A model generated the notes under the pieces. It was not told the DNA's origin. It saw only the letters and a list, made by a program, of their open reading frames with translations, and did no database searches. Positions 1 to 9,047 of a DNA stretch of 64,000 bases are shown here, piece after piece. This stretch comes from Pleomorphomonas oryzae DSM 16300 (GTDB lineage: Bacteria > Pseudomonadota > Alphaproteobacteria > Rhizobiales > Pleomorphomonadaceae): positions 84,118 to 148,117 of the forward strand of contig NZ_AUHB01000015.1 in assembly GCF_000422965.1 (NCBI RefSeq), read 5' to 3'. How positions within the stretch are numbered: the stretch's first letter is position 1; every line of letters begins with the position of its first letter. A program made the position numbers and the translations under genes.

Positions 1-23
1 TTCAAATCCTCTCTGCCCGACCA
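1..23 (+). tRNA. 3' end of a tRNA gene, partial
   Basis: The first 23 bases read as a T-loop (TTCAAAT), the 3' half of a T-stem, the 3' half of an acceptor stem (CTGCCCG), discriminator A and an encoded CCA. The rest of the gene lies to the left of the window, so the anticodon is unseen. A C1-G72 acceptor pair with A73 would suit tRNA-Pro, but that is not a firm call. A hairpin 38 bases downstream probably terminates it. Confidence 0.8.
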
Positions 24-61
24 TTCATTCCCCCTCCTGGTGACTATATTCGTTTTTTAGT

Positions 62-95
62 GCGACCGGATCGCCGAGGCGATCGGTCGCTCTTG
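62..95 (+). terminator. Probable terminator of the upstream tRNA
   Basis: A GC-rich stem (GCGACCG at 62-68 with CGGTCGC at 84-90, extended inward with one bulge) is followed by a short T-rich run (TCTTGATT). It lies 38 bp after the tRNA CCA end. Confidence 0.6.
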
Positions 96-303
96 ATTCG
101 AAGAATGCTCCCTTGAGGTGGCTTTCGCTGGGATGAGGCCTCCATCCTTTGCTGGCGATCCCGACGTCAGAACAGCCGCTCCGTTTGTCTGGGCAGGTTA
201 AGGCGCATCTTGCGCCTTCCGGGTTGATTCCGTTCCGTTCTGGCGGCGGCGATTTTCCCCAGGAAACGATTCAACAAACCTGATAGCGCATTACTACATA
301 TCT

Positions 304-319
304 TCCAAACCGGTTCGGA
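304..319. promoter_or_regulatory. LacI-family operator candidate 1
   Basis: TCCAAACCGGTTCGGA is a near-perfect palindrome centred on CCGG, the CpG-centred form typical of LacI-family operators. It shares the 12-base core CAAACCGGTTCG with the site at 414-429, 110 bp downstream. It lies about 160 bp before the LacI-family start codon. Confidence 0.7.
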
Positions 320-413
320 TTGCTTTATTTCTGCTGTTGAATTAATCCGTACACCGTCGATGGTATTCCCCATTTTTATCGGAAATGAGTGGGTGCCTCG
401 CTTGGGTCGGGTT

Positions 414-429
414 TTCAAACCGGTTCGAA
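414..429. promoter_or_regulatory. LacI-family operator candidate 2
   Basis: TTCAAACCGGTTCGAA is palindromic apart from one base pair and has the same core as the site at 304-319. Its centre lies 57 bp before the regulator start, where it could overlap the promoter. Two such sites 110 bp apart suggest autoregulation, perhaps by looping. The same core was not seen between the regulator and the PTS gene, so the regulator and the PTS genes may share a transcript. Confidence 0.7.
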
Positions 430-478
430 GCCTTGGATTGCAAGGCATCGTATCCGGCCGTGGCTTGGAGGGCCGGCG

Positions 479-1498
479 GTGAACCTGAGAGAGCTGGCGC
501 AGCATCTGGGATTGTCGAAGACGACGGTCAGCCGTGCTCTCAACGGCTTCTCCGAGGTCAACGAGGAGACGCGCCTGCGCGTCGTCGAGGCGGCGCGGCG
601 CTTCAACTATACGCCCAACGTCAGTGCCAAGCGTCTCGCCACCGGCGAGACCGGCGCCTTTGGTGTGGTTCTGCCCGGCGCTTCCGCGGAAATGGCCGAT
701 CCGGTGTTCGGCGAGTTTCTCGCCGGCCTTGCCGATGGGGCAGGGCGCTGCGGCCGCGATCTCTACGTCAACGCGACCTTCGATGGCGAGGAGGCCGGCT
801 ATCGCCGTCTCGCCCGCGCCAAGGCGGTGGATGTGATGATCCTCGCCAATCTCAAGGTCGACGATCTCCGCATCCGCCTGCTGTCGCATCTCGGATTGCA
901 GACCGTCACCTGTGGCCGCACCGCCGGCTCATTGATCTATCCGCATCTCGACGTCGATCATGAGGACGGCGTCCGCCGGGCCGTCGAGCTGCTCGCGGGC
1001 CTCGGTCACCGGACCATCGCGCTGGTCAGCGGCCCCGCCGATCTTTCTGCCTCCGAACAGCGCATGGTCGGCTGGCACGCGGCGCTCAGCCATCATGGCC
1101 TTGCGGCGGCAGCCCATCTTTTCACCGCCGGTCCTTCCACGGAAGGCCACGGCTACCGGGCGACGCGCACGCTGCTGGGAGCGCCGACACCGCCGACCGC
1201 CTTCGTCTGCGCGTCGATGTTCCTCGCCTCCGGCTGTTGCCGAGCGATTGGCGACTGCGGCCTGAAGATCGGCCGAGACGTGTCGGTCATTGCCCACGAC
1301 GACGGTCTGGCAACCGTGAGGCCGGAGGCTTTCGAGCCGGCGCTCACCACCACTTTCTCGTCAATCCGCGCCGCGGGTGTCCGCATCGCCGAGCTTGCTG
1401 CCCAGTTGGTCGGCGGTGCCGATCCAGCCGACCTCTCAGAAGTGTGGGCGGTTGACCTGATCTTTCGCGACAGCGCCCAGGCGCCACCGCGACGATGA
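479..1498 (+). CDS. LacI-family transcriptional regulator
   Basis: A 339-aa LacI/GalR-family repressor. An N-terminal helix-turn-helix (residues 2-24, with LSKTTVSRALNG) is followed by the hinge (YTPNVSAKRLATG, about 45-57) and a periplasmic-binding-protein-like effector domain. I chose the GTG at 479 because GGAGG lies 7 bp upstream and the helix-turn-helix begins at once, as usual in the family; the upstream ATG at 389 would add 30 residues unlike the family. It precedes an EIIA-HPr-EI gene by 105 bp in the same direction and carries two matching operators in its own leader, so it probably controls the sugar PTS in response to a sugar or sugar phosphate. The ligand cannot be read from sequence. 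Confidence 0.9.
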   Translation: MNLRELAQHLGLSKTTVSRALNGFSEVNEETRLRVVEAARRFNYTPNVSAKRLATGETGAFGVVLPGASAEMADPVFGEFLAGLADGAGRCGRDLYVNATFDGEEAGYRRLARAKAVDVMILANLKVDDLRIRLLSHLGLQTVTCGRTAGSLIYPHLDVDHEDGVRRAVELLAGLGHRTIALVSGPADLSASEQRMVGWHAALSHHGLAAAAHLFTAGPSTEGHGYRATRTLLGAPTPPTAFVCASMFLASGCCRAIGDCGLKIGRDVSVIAHDDGLATVRPEAFEPALTTTFSSIRAAGVRIAELAAQLVGGADPADLSEVWAVDLIFRDSAQAPPRR

Positions 1499-1603
1499 TG
1501 CGCCTCCCGGCCGGAGCCGAGGGGCACGAAGAACAGTTGAGCGAAAGAAACAAGGCGCTATTGCCGCCTGCTGGAGAAACCCGAGATCTGACGGAGTCTT
1601 GAT

Positions 1604-4201
1604 GTGGTTGATCATGTGAAAGACGCGTCCGGCGGCGGCAAGCCGCTCGACGCGAAGGACGGTCTTTATCTGCGCGCTCCGATTGGCGGCTGGCTCGTAT
1701 CCATCGCCGATGTTCCCGATCCGGTATTCAGCGGCCGGATTCTCGGTGATGGCTTTGCCATCGATCCGACGGACGCAACGCTGCGCGCGCCGTTTGCCGG
1801 CGTTGTCACGTCGGTTCACCGCGCCCATCACGCCGTGACGCTGCGGGCCGAGGACGGCGCCGAGGTTCTGATGCACATCGGCCTCGACACCGTGGCACTG
1901 AAGGGCGAGGGCTTTACGCCGCATGTCGCCGAAGGCGATCGGGTCAAGACCGGCGATCCGCTGATCAGCTTCGACATGGATGTCATTTCCCAGCTGGTAC
2001 GCAGCCTCGTCGTGCCGGTGGTGCTGACCAACGGCGAGCGCTTTGCTCTGGCCGTCTCTCCTGTCGGTCGTGAGGTCGCCGCCGGCGAAGCACTCGCCAC
2101 CATCGCCGCGCAGGGCGAGACCTTGTCGGCTCCGGTCGGAACGTCGGCTGGCGAGGCAACCGTGGTCAAGGTGCGCATCGCCGATCCGAACGGCATCCAT
2201 GCCCGCCCCGCCGGCCTGATTGCCGAGGCAGCCAAATCCGGCACGGCCGAGGTCATCATTCGCCTCGGCGACCGCAAGGCCAGCGCCGCCAGCCCGGTTG
2301 GCCTGATGCTGCTCGGTGCCCAGCACAACGACGAGCTGACCATCGAGGCCAAGGGCGCCGATGGCGCTGAGGTTGCCAACCGCATCGCCGCCTTGCTGGG
2401 CGGACCGGAGGCAACTGCGACCGTCGCTCCCGAAGCCGCACCGCAGGTCGCCGCCACACCGGAAGTCACCGCCGTGCCAGCGTCCACCGATACCCCCGAA
2501 CTCTGGGGTCCGGGCGTCGCCAAGACCATCGAAGGCACCACGGCCTCGCCCGGCCTTGCCGCCGGCACCTCGGTGCGGATCACCTCCGAGGACTTCGAGG
2601 TTTCCGAGACCGGCGCCGATGTCGAGATGGAAATCAAGGAGCTGCGCGCCGCCCTCAAGACGGCCGCCGCCGATATCAGCGCCAAGATCGCTGCCAGCAA
2701 AGGGCAGCAGGCGGAGATTCTCACCGCTCACCTGTCCTTCGTCGAGGATCCGGATCTGCGCGATGCCGCCTGGACGCTGATCCGCGATGGCAAGAGCGCC
2801 GGCTATGCCTGGAAGACGGCCATCGACCGTCAGGTCGCAGCGTTGCGCAAGCTGGGCAATCCCGTGCTGGCCGAGCGCGCTTCGGACCTTGAAGACGTTC
2901 GCCGCCGGGTCCTGGCGATCCTGCTCGGCGTTTCCGGGTCGGCGACGGTGCTGCCTGACGACGCGATCATCTTCGCAGCCGACCTGTTGCCGTCGCAGTT
3001 TGCCGATCTCGACCTCTCGAAGGTTGCCGGCATCGTCCTGGCCTATGCCGGCCCGACGGCTCACGTGTCGATCCTCGCGGCGTCAAAGGGCATTCCGGCC
3101 GTCGTCGCCGCCGGCGTCGGCGTATTGTGCGTGCCCGATGGACAGCCGGTCATTCTCGATGCCGACCAGGCGACCGTGCGGATCAATCCGCCGGCGACCG
3201 ACCTTGCCGACATCCGTGCCGCCGTGGTCCGTCGTCGCGAGCGGCTTGCCGCCAATCGCGCCGCAACCCAGGACGACTGCTACACGGCCGACGGCAAGCG
3301 GATCGAAGTGGTTGCCAACCTCGGCGGTCCGGCCGATGTCGCGGTCGCACTCGAGAGCGGTGCCGAGGGCTGTGGCCTGATGCGGTCGGAATTCCTGTTC
3401 CTCAACCGCACCACGGCGCCGAGCGAAGACGAGCAGTATGCCCAATATCAGGCCATCGCCGATGGTTTGAAGGGACGGCCGCTGATCATCCGCACCCTTG
3501 ATGCCGGCGCCGACAAGGACGTGCCCTACGCCCATCTGCCGAAGGAGGAAAACCCCGCCCTTGGCATGCGCGGCGTGCGGATGAGCCTCTGGCAGCCGGA
3601 GCTCCTCAGGACGCAGATCCGCGCCCTCCTGCGGGTGAAGCCCTATGGTCAGACCAAGATCCTTCTGCCGATGATAGCCACGCTCGCCGACCTCAGGGAC
3701 GTGCGCAAAGTGATCGACGAGGAGATGAAAGCGCTGGGCCGCACCGCGCCGATCGAAGTGGGCATCATGGTCGAGGTTCCCTCGGCGGCGCTCATTTCCA
3801 AGACGCTGGCCGCCGAAGCCGACTTCCTGTCAGTCGGTACCAACGATCTGGCGCAATACACGCTGGCCATCGACCGGGTGAACCCGCGCCTTGCCAAGCA
3901 GCTCGATCCCTTCCACCCGGCGGTGCTGCGGCTGATCCAGCTGGCGGCCGAGGGGGCGAAGGCGCACGGCCGCTGGGTTGGCGTCTGCGGTTCGCTCGCC
4001 TCCTTCCCGCTCGCCGCGCCGGTGCTGATCGGCCTCGGCGTCACCGAACTGTCGGCGACATCAGGCTCGATCGCCGAGATCAAGGCGATGGTACGGACGC
4101 TCGACATGTCCAAATGCAAGGCGGTCGCCGAAGCGGCGCTTGCCCTCGAATCCGGCGAGGCGGTGCGCCGAATGCTCGCCCAGTCCTGGCCCGAAGTTTA
4201 A
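1604..4201 (+). CDS. PTS EIIA(Glc)-HPr-enzyme I fusion protein
   Basis: An 865-aa cytoplasmic phosphotransferase carrying phosphate from PEP to a sugar EIIB. Residues 1-150 are a glucose-type EIIA with the acceptor His at about 91 (MHIGLDTVALKGEGF). HPr follows (about 187-265), its acceptor His near 199 in GIHARPAG, then an Ala/Pro-rich linker and enzyme I from about 305. Enzyme I has the phospho-His near 487 (AGPTAHVSI), the PEP-site arginine region (RSEFLFL, RTLDAGAD) and the Cys region GVCGSLAS. All three phosphorylation sites are intact. The GTG start has GGAG 7 bp upstream. It is 19 bp from the EIICB gene, so the two are one operon with every PTS component. Similar fusions are called NagF or PtsP-type multiphosphoryl proteins; its partner here looks glucose-type. 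Confidence 0.93.
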   Translation: MVDHVKDASGGGKPLDAKDGLYLRAPIGGWLVSIADVPDPVFSGRILGDGFAIDPTDATLRAPFAGVVTSVHRAHHAVTLRAEDGAEVLMHIGLDTVALKGEGFTPHVAEGDRVKTGDPLISFDMDVISQLVRSLVVPVVLTNGERFALAVSPVGREVAAGEALATIAAQGETLSAPVGTSAGEATVVKVRIADPNGIHARPAGLIAEAAKSGTAEVIIRLGDRKASAASPVGLMLLGAQHNDELTIEAKGADGAEVANRIAALLGGPEATATVAPEAAPQVAATPEVTAVPASTDTPELWGPGVAKTIEGTTASPGLAAGTSVRITSEDFEVSETGADVEMEIKELRAALKTAAADISAKIAASKGQQAEILTAHLSFVEDPDLRDAAWTLIRDGKSAGYAWKTAIDRQVAALRKLGNPVLAERASDLEDVRRRVLAILLGVSGSATVLPDDAIIFAADLLPSQFADLDLSKVAGIVLAYAGPTAHVSILAASKGIPAVVAAGVGVLCVPDGQPVILDADQATVRINPPATDLADIRAAVVRRRERLAANRAATQDDCYTADGKRIEVVANLGGPADVAVALESGAEGCGLMRSEFLFLNRTTAPSEDEQYAQYQAIADGLKGRPLIIRTLDAGADKDVPYAHLPKEENPALGMRGVRMSLWQPELLRTQIRALLRVKPYGQTKILLPMIATLADLRDVRKVIDEEMKALGRTAPIEVGIMVEVPSAALISKTLAAEADFLSVGTNDLAQYTLAIDRVNPRLAKQLDPFHPAVLRLIQLAAEGAKAHGRWVGVCGSLASFPLAAPVLIGLGVTELSATSGSIAEIKAMVRTLDMSKCKAVAEAALALESGEAVRRMLAQSWPEV

Positions 4202-4220
4202 GTCCTAGAGGTATCCCATC

Positions 4221-5993
4221 ATGTTCAAATCCGCATTCGGAGTGCTGCAGCAGATCGGAAAGGCGCTGATGCTGCCGGTCGCTGTGCTGCCGGTCGCCGG
4301 CCTGCTGCTCGGTATCGGCGCGTCCAACTTCTCCTTCCTGCCGGAGATCGTATCGCAGGTGATGGCCAAGGGTGGTGACGCCATCTTCGGCAACCTGCCG
4401 ATCATCTTCGCGGTCGGCGTCGCCCTCGGCCTTGCCAAGAATGACGGCGTCGCCGCCATCGCCGCTGTCGTCGGCTACTTCGTCATGACCGCGACGCTCG
4501 GCGTCATGGCCGTGTTCCTGCACGTGCCCGTTCTCGCCGGCAAGACGGTGCCGACCATCGACACCGGCGTGTTCGGCGGCATCATCATCGGCGCCATCGC
4601 GGCGTCGCTGTTCAACCGCTACTTCCGGATCCAGTTGCCGTCCTATCTCGGCTTCTTCGCCGGCAAGCGCTTCGTGCCGATTGCCACCGGTCTCGCGGCC
4701 ATTGTTGCCGGCGTGGTGCTGTCCTTCGTCTGGCAGCCCGTGCAGTCTGGTATCGACATCTTCTCGCACTGGGCGGCTGAAAATGACCCGCGCCTTGCAG
4801 CCACCGTCTACGGCTTCGTCGAGCGCCTGCTGATCCCGTTCGGCCTGCATCACATCTGGAACGTGCCGTTCTTCTTCGAGATCGGCTCCTACACCGATGC
4901 CGCCGGCAAGGTCGTTCATGGCGACATCAACCGCTTCTTTGCGGGCGATCACACAGCCGGCATCCTGTCGGGCGCCTTCCTGTTCAAGATGTGGGGCCTG
5001 CCGGCCGCTGCGATCGCCATCGCCCAGACGGCCAAGCCGGAAAACCGCGTCAAGGTCATGGGCATGATGATTTCGGCCGCCCTGACCTCGTTCCTGACCG
5101 GCATCACCGAGCCGATCGAGTTCTCCTTCCTGTTCGTGGCTCCCGCCCTCTACGCCGTGCATGCCGTGCTTGCCGCCACCACCCAGTTCGTGGCCAACAC
5201 GCTCGACATCCACATGGGCTTTACCTTCTCCCAGGGTGGCATCGACTTCCTGCTGTTCAACGTGTTCGGCTCGAACGCCCATAACTGGTGGATGACGCTG
5301 ATCCTCGGACCGATCTACGCCGCCATCTATTACGGCGTGTTCCGGTTCGCCATCCTGAAGTTCAACCTCAAGACCCCCGGCCGTGAAGACGATGGCGTTG
5401 CCACCGTTGAAACGGCGGATGAGGCGCTCGACGGCAGCGATCGCTTTGCCACCGCCCGCAAGCTGGTCACCGCCTTCGGTGGCGCGCAGAACATCACCAA
5501 CCTCGATGCCTGCATCACCCGCCTGCGCGTCGGCGTCGCCGACATCGCCAAGGTGGATCAGCCGAAGTTCAAGGAAATGGGCGCCGCCGGTGTCATGGTG
5601 GTTGGCCAGGGCCTGCAGGTGATCTTCGGCACCCAGTCGGAGAACATGAAGACCGACATGGAAGAGTATCTCCAGTCGCAGCCGGCCGGTGGCGCCGCCC
5701 CCGTCGCCGTCGCGGCGCCGGTTGCCGCCAAGGTTGCCGCCGGTGCGCCGTCGGCCGCCGCCCGCCTCAAGGCCGATCAGATGATCGACGCCCTCGGTGG
5801 ACGCGCCAATATCGTCTCGGTGGAGGCGGTGTCCGGAACGCGCGTGCGCGTCGAGGTGGCCGATCCCAAGCGGTTCGACCAGTCGCTGATCAAGAAGGCC
5901 GGTGTGCGCGCCGTGGCGACGCTCGGTGCCGCCAATTATCACCTGATCGTCGGCGACGACGCTGGTGAGGTGGCACAGGCCCTGTCCGCCTGA
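4221..5993 (+). CDS. ptsG: PTS glucose-type EIICB permease with an extra EIIB-like domain
   Basis: A 590-aa membrane permease that imports and phosphorylates sugar. Residues 1-385 form the multi-span EIIC domain and closely follow enterobacterial PtsG, including [20 protein letters not shown] and [13 protein letters not shown] (the substrate-site region). EIIB follows with phospho-Cys about 431 in [10 protein letters not shown]. From about 515 a second EIIB-like domain appears ([14 protein letters not shown]) in which the Cys position is Val, so it should not be phosphorylated. An Ala-rich linker joins the two. Glucose is the likely substrate, but N-acetylglucosamine is possible since NagE is related. 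It is co-directional with the EIIA-HPr-EI gene and ends at a strong terminator. Confidence 0.9.
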   Translation: MFKSAFGVLQQIGKALMLPVAVLPVAGLLLGIGASNFSFLPEIVSQVMAKGGDAIFGNLPIIFAVGVALGLAKNDGVAAIAAVVGYFVMTATLGVMAVFLHVPVLAGKTVPTIDTGVFGGIIIGAIAASLFNRYFRIQLPSYLGFFAGKRFVPIATGLAAIVAGVVLSFVWQPVQSGIDIFSHWAAENDPRLAATVYGFVERLLIPFGLHHIWNVPFFFEIGSYTDAAGKVVHGDINRFFAGDHTAGILSGAFLFKMWGLPAAAIAIAQTAKPENRVKVMGMMISAALTSFLTGITEPIEFSFLFVAPALYAVHAVLAATTQFVANTLDIHMGFTFSQGGIDFLLFNVFGSNAHNWWMTLILGPIYAAIYYGVFRFAILKFNLKTPGREDDGVATVETADEALDGSDRFATARKLVTAFGGAQNITNLDACITRLRVGVADIAKVDQPKFKEMGAAGVMVVGQGLQVIFGTQSENMKTDMEEYLQSQPAGGAAPVAVAAPVAAKVAAGAPSAAARLKADQMIDALGGRANIVSVEAVSGTRVRVEVADPKRFDQSLIKKAGVRAVATLGAANYHLIVGDDAGEVAQALSA

Positions 5994-6042
5994 CAAACCC
6001 ATTGTCGCCGGTCTCGAACCGGCGGCATTCCTGGCTCAACAG

Positions 6043-6084
6043 CGACGCCGCTTTTCCCCAGGGAAGGGCGGCGTCGTTTTGTTT
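6043..6084 (+). terminator. Rho-independent terminator of the PTS operon
   Basis: CGACGCCGC at 6043-6051 pairs with GCGGCGTCG at 6068-6076 and is followed by TTTTGTTT. It lies 50 bp after the EIICB stop codon. Confidence 0.88.
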
Positions 6085-6135
6085 GGGGATGCCGTTGGCC
6101 GAAAGGGAGGCGGATCATAGGCGTTCGTACCGATC

Positions 6136-6209
6136 CGAAACCTTCGTTCGACATGATACGAAAGAGAAAGCGAACTAAAACGAAGATCAATCGAACTTCG
6201 CAGACGAAA
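6136..6209. promoter_or_regulatory. Phased CGAAN repeats, possible DeoR/GlpR-type operator
   Basis: CGAA-type pentamers begin at 6136, 6159, 6171, 6181, 6192 and 6205; the last five are 10-13 bp apart, close to one helical turn, and TTCGTTCG sits at 6143. The array is just upstream of the oxidoreductase operon. Short direct repeats near helical periodicity suit DeoR-family regulators such as GlpR, but no such regulator is in the window. This is inference. Confidence 0.45.
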
Positions 6210-6256
6210 ATGGACGGCGCATCGGACAGCTGTCGTTTGCGCGTTTGGAGCAAAGC

Positions 6257-7750
6257 ATGACAGGCAGTTTCGGACCGGGGCCTCTTCCGGAAAGTGCCGA
6301 TGTCGTCGTCATCGGCGGCGGCGTGGTCGGGTGCGCCATCGCCCGCGAGCTGTCGCGCTTCGACGTGTCGGCGGTGCTGATCGAGCGGTCGCCGGATGTC
6401 GCCACCGGAACCTCCAAGGCCAACAGCGGCATTCTGCATGCCGGTTTCGACGCCGAGCCGGGCACCTGGAAAGCACGCCTCAATGTGCGTGGTTCGCGGC
6501 TCTATGCCGAACTGGCCGAAGGACTTGGCATTCCGCGCAAGGCGACGGGCTCTCTCGTGGTTGCCAAGGATACCGCTGAGATGGAGACCGTTGCGGAGCT
6601 TCGTCACCGTGGCATCGACAACGGCGTGGCTGGCCTTGAGATCTGGAACCGCGACCAGGTGGTCGCCCACGAGCCGAACATCTCGTCCGATATCGCAGGG
6701 GCGCTCTGGGCGCCCACCGGTGCCATCGTCTGCCCGTTTCTGGCCACCGTGGGCTTTGCCGAGAATGCTATCCGCAACGGCGTGCGCATCGTCATCGAAT
6801 GCGCCGTGACGGGGATCGACGTTGCCGACAGGCAGATTGTCGGCGTACGGACAACGCGCGGCCGCGTTGCGACTCGTTTCGTGGTCAACGCCGCCGGACT
6901 GCATTCGGACGAGGTGGCGCGTCTGGCCGGTGACGACAGCTTCACCATCAAGCCACGCCGGGGCGAGTACATCCTGTTCGATCGCAGCGTCGGCCAACTG
7001 GTCAATACCGTGCTGTTTCCGACGCCCGACAAGGTGTCGAAGGGCATCTTGGTGTCGCCCACGGTGCATGGCAATGTGTTCATCGGCCCTGATGCCGTCG
7101 ACATCGACGATCCCGAGGACAGGGAAACGACGGCCGGCGGCCTTGCCGGCATCATCGCCGGCGCCCGCCGCATCGTACCGGCATTGCCGCTTGGCACGGC
7201 CATCACCGAGTTTGCCGGATTACGCGCCGCTGCCGGCAAGGATTTCGTCATCGGACCGTCGCCCGCCGCGCGCGGTCTCGTCCACGCTGCCGGAATCCAG
7301 TCCCCGGGCCTGACCTCGGCTCCGGCGATCGGCGAAGTCATTGTCGAGATGCTGCAAGACGTCGGTTTGAGACTGAGGGCAAAGGCGAGCTTCGTTCCGG
7401 TCAATCCGGAAAAGCCGCGCTTCCATGAACTCGATCGCGAGGCCCAGGCGCGACTGGTTGCCCGCGATCCGCTGTTCGGCCGCGTCATCTGCCGTTGCGA
7501 GACCGTCACCGAGGCAGAGATCGTCGCGGCCATCCGGTCGCCTTGCGGCGCCCGCACTGTCGACGGCGTCAAGCGGCGGGTGCGGGCCGGAGCAGGCCGC
7601 TGCCAGGGTGGCTTCTGTGGTCCGCGCGTCACGGCGATTCTCGCCCGTGAACTCGATGTCCCCATCACCGCTGTCCGCAAGGACTCAATCAAATCATGGC
7701 TGTTCCTGTCGCGTGCCGATCTCGAAGCTGGGGAGGGCATCCATGCGTGA
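6257..7750 (+). CDS. FAD-dependent oxidoreductase, GlpA-like, with C-terminal BFD-type [2Fe-2S] domain
   Basis: A 497-aa flavoenzyme of the DAO/GlpA type. It opens with an FAD-binding motif (VVVIGGGVVGCAIAREL, from about residue 15), followed by the DAO fold with a C-terminal segment typical of glycerol-3-phosphate dehydrogenases or L-2-hydroxyglutarate oxidases. It ends in a BFD-like domain with cysteines in CRCE and GRCQGGFCGP that should bind a [2Fe-2S] cluster. The ATG at 6257 has GGAG 6 bp upstream; an in-frame TTG at 6245 is less likely. Its stop overlaps the next start by 8 bp. With its two downstream partners it resembles the anaerobic glycerol-3-phosphate dehydrogenase-like trio found near glpK in other bacteria, but no glpK or glpF is present. 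Substrate unproven. Confidence 0.85.
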   Translation: MTGSFGPGPLPESADVVVIGGGVVGCAIARELSRFDVSAVLIERSPDVATGTSKANSGILHAGFDAEPGTWKARLNVRGSRLYAELAEGLGIPRKATGSLVVAKDTAEMETVAELRHRGIDNGVAGLEIWNRDQVVAHEPNISSDIAGALWAPTGAIVCPFLATVGFAENAIRNGVRIVIECAVTGIDVADRQIVGVRTTRGRVATRFVVNAAGLHSDEVARLAGDDSFTIKPRRGEYILFDRSVGQLVNTVLFPTPDKVSKGILVSPTVHGNVFIGPDAVDIDDPEDRETTAGGLAGIIAGARRIVPALPLGTAITEFAGLRAAAGKDFVIGPSPAARGLVHAAGIQSPGLTSAPAIGEVIVEMLQDVGLRLRAKASFVPVNPEKPRFHELDREAQARLVARDPLFGRVICRCETVTEAEIVAAIRSPCGARTVDGVKRRVRAGAGRCQGGFCGPRVTAILARELDVPITAVRKDSIKSWLFLSRADLEAGEGIHA

Positions 7751-9047
7751 GTTTTCCTACGACGTGGTGACCATCGGTGGCGGTCCGGCCGGCATGGCTG
7801 CGGCCCTGGCGGCGCGGGAGGCCGGCGCGAAACGCGTGCTGATTCTCGAGCGCGACCGCGAACTCGGCGGCATCCTGCAGCAATGCATCCATAACGGCTT
7901 CGGCCTCAGGCGCTTCGAGGAGGAGCTGACCGGGCCGGGCTATGCCCACCGTTACATCGACATGGTCAAGGCCACCGACATTGATGTCTGGCTCGACACG
8001 ACGGTGCTGGCGGCCGAGCCGGGTGGAGTCATCACCTCGGTCAGTCCGCAGGCCGGGCTGACGGTCGTCAGGGCGAAGTCGGTGGTCTACGCTATGGGCT
8101 GTCGCGAACGGACACGTGGCGCCATCCGCACGCCGGGCAGCCGGCCGGCCGGCGTGTTCACCGCTGGCGCCGCCCAGCGCATGGTCAACATGGAGGGTTA
8201 TCTGCCGGGCAAGGAAGTGGTGATCGTCGGCTCGGGCGACATCGGCCTGATCATGGCTCGCCGCATGACCTTCGAGGGCGCCAAGGTGAAGGCGGTGTTC
8301 GAGATCATGCCGTATTCCAACGGCCTGACGCGCAACATCGTCCAGTGCCTGGAAGATTTCGGCATTCCGCTTTACCTCGGCCATTCGGTCACCGCGATCC
8401 ATGGCAAGGACCGGGTGACAGGCATCACCGTGTCTGAGGTGAACGATAAGCTGGAGGTGATCGAGGGCACGGCCTTCGACGTCGCCTGCGACTGCGTACT
8501 GCTCTCGGTCGGCCTCATTCCCGAAAACGAGCTGGGTCGCGCGGCCGGTATCGCCGTCGATCCGATCACCAGCGGCGCGCGGGTCGATCAGTTCCGTGAG
8601 ACCTCGATCCCCGGCTTCTTCGCCGCCGGCAACGTGCTGCATGTCCACGACCTCGTCGACTGGGTGTCGGAGGAGGCGGCGATCGCCGGTCGCTCGGCGG
8701 CTCGCCATGCGCGCGGCGAGCTGGCGCCGTCGGGTCGGGAACGATCGGTCATGGCGGGCGAGGGGCTTCGTACCGTGGTGCCGCAGCGGCTCACGGATTT
8801 CGAGCCGGGGAAAATGAGCGTCCGCTTCTATTTCCGGGCGGCAAAGCCGATGGGCGCATCCCTGCTGCAATTCTGGGCCGACGACGCGCTCGCCTTCGAG
8901 CGCAAGCTCAGGGTGGTCAAACCGAGCGAAATGATCGTCGCCGATATTCCCGTGCGCAAGATCGGTGACGCCGCGACGCTGGAATTCCGCGTCGTGCCGG
9001 CACCCGAGAAGGTCGCGGCCGAGGATGAGATCGAGGAGGAGGCATGA
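7743..9047 (+). CDS. NAD(P)/FAD-dependent oxidoreductase, second subunit of the GlpA-like operon
   Basis: A 434-aa pyridine nucleotide-disulfide reductase-like flavoprotein. The N-terminal FAD motif is TIGGGPAGMAAALAAREAG and a second Rossmann motif (VVIVGSGDIGLIMARR, about residue 160) should bind NAD(P)H. A conserved segment after the first dinucleotide fold carries GGILQQCIHNGFG. The C-terminal 80 residues are less typical. The ATG overlaps the upstream stop by 8 bp, and its own stop overlaps the next gene by 4 bp (ATGA), so translation is probably coupled. It likely passes electrons between the GlpA-like subunit, NAD(P) and the small Cys-rich partner. The reaction cannot be settled from sequence. 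Confidence 0.85.
   Translation: MREFSYDVVTIGGGPAGMAAALAAREAGAKRVLILERDRELGGILQQCIHNGFGLRRFEEELTGPGYAHRYIDMVKATDIDVWLDTTVLAAEPGGVITSVSPQAGLTVVRAKSVVYAMGCRERTRGAIRTPGSRPAGVFTAGAAQRMVNMEGYLPGKEVVIVGSGDIGLIMARRMTFEGAKVKAVFEIMPYSNGLTRNIVQCLEDFGIPLYLGHSVTAIHGKDRVTGITVSEVNDKLEVIEGTAFDVACDCVLLSVGLIPENELGRAAGIAVDPITSGARVDQFRETSIPGFFAAGNVLHVHDLVDWVSEEAAIAGRSAARHARGELAPSGRERSVMAGEGLRTVVPQRLTDFEPGKMSVRFYFRAAKPMGASLLQFWADDALAFERKLRVVKPSEMIVADIPVRKIGDAATLEFRVVPAPEKVAAEDEIEEEA

Larger units (their letters stand above)
96..478. other. Intergenic region upstream of the LacI regulator
   Basis: About 380 bp with no convincing gene. An ORF on the minus strand here is low-complexity and lacks a ribosome binding site. 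The only clear signals are two near-identical palindromic operator candidates at 304-319 and 414-429. The sequence is less GC-rich than the flanking genes around 270-390, as expected for a promoter. Confidence 0.6.

Noticed and set aside
385..963. Plus-strand frame overlapping the LacI gene
   Set aside because: An Arg-rich shadow; the LacI frame at 479-1498 has the HTH and a ribosome binding site.
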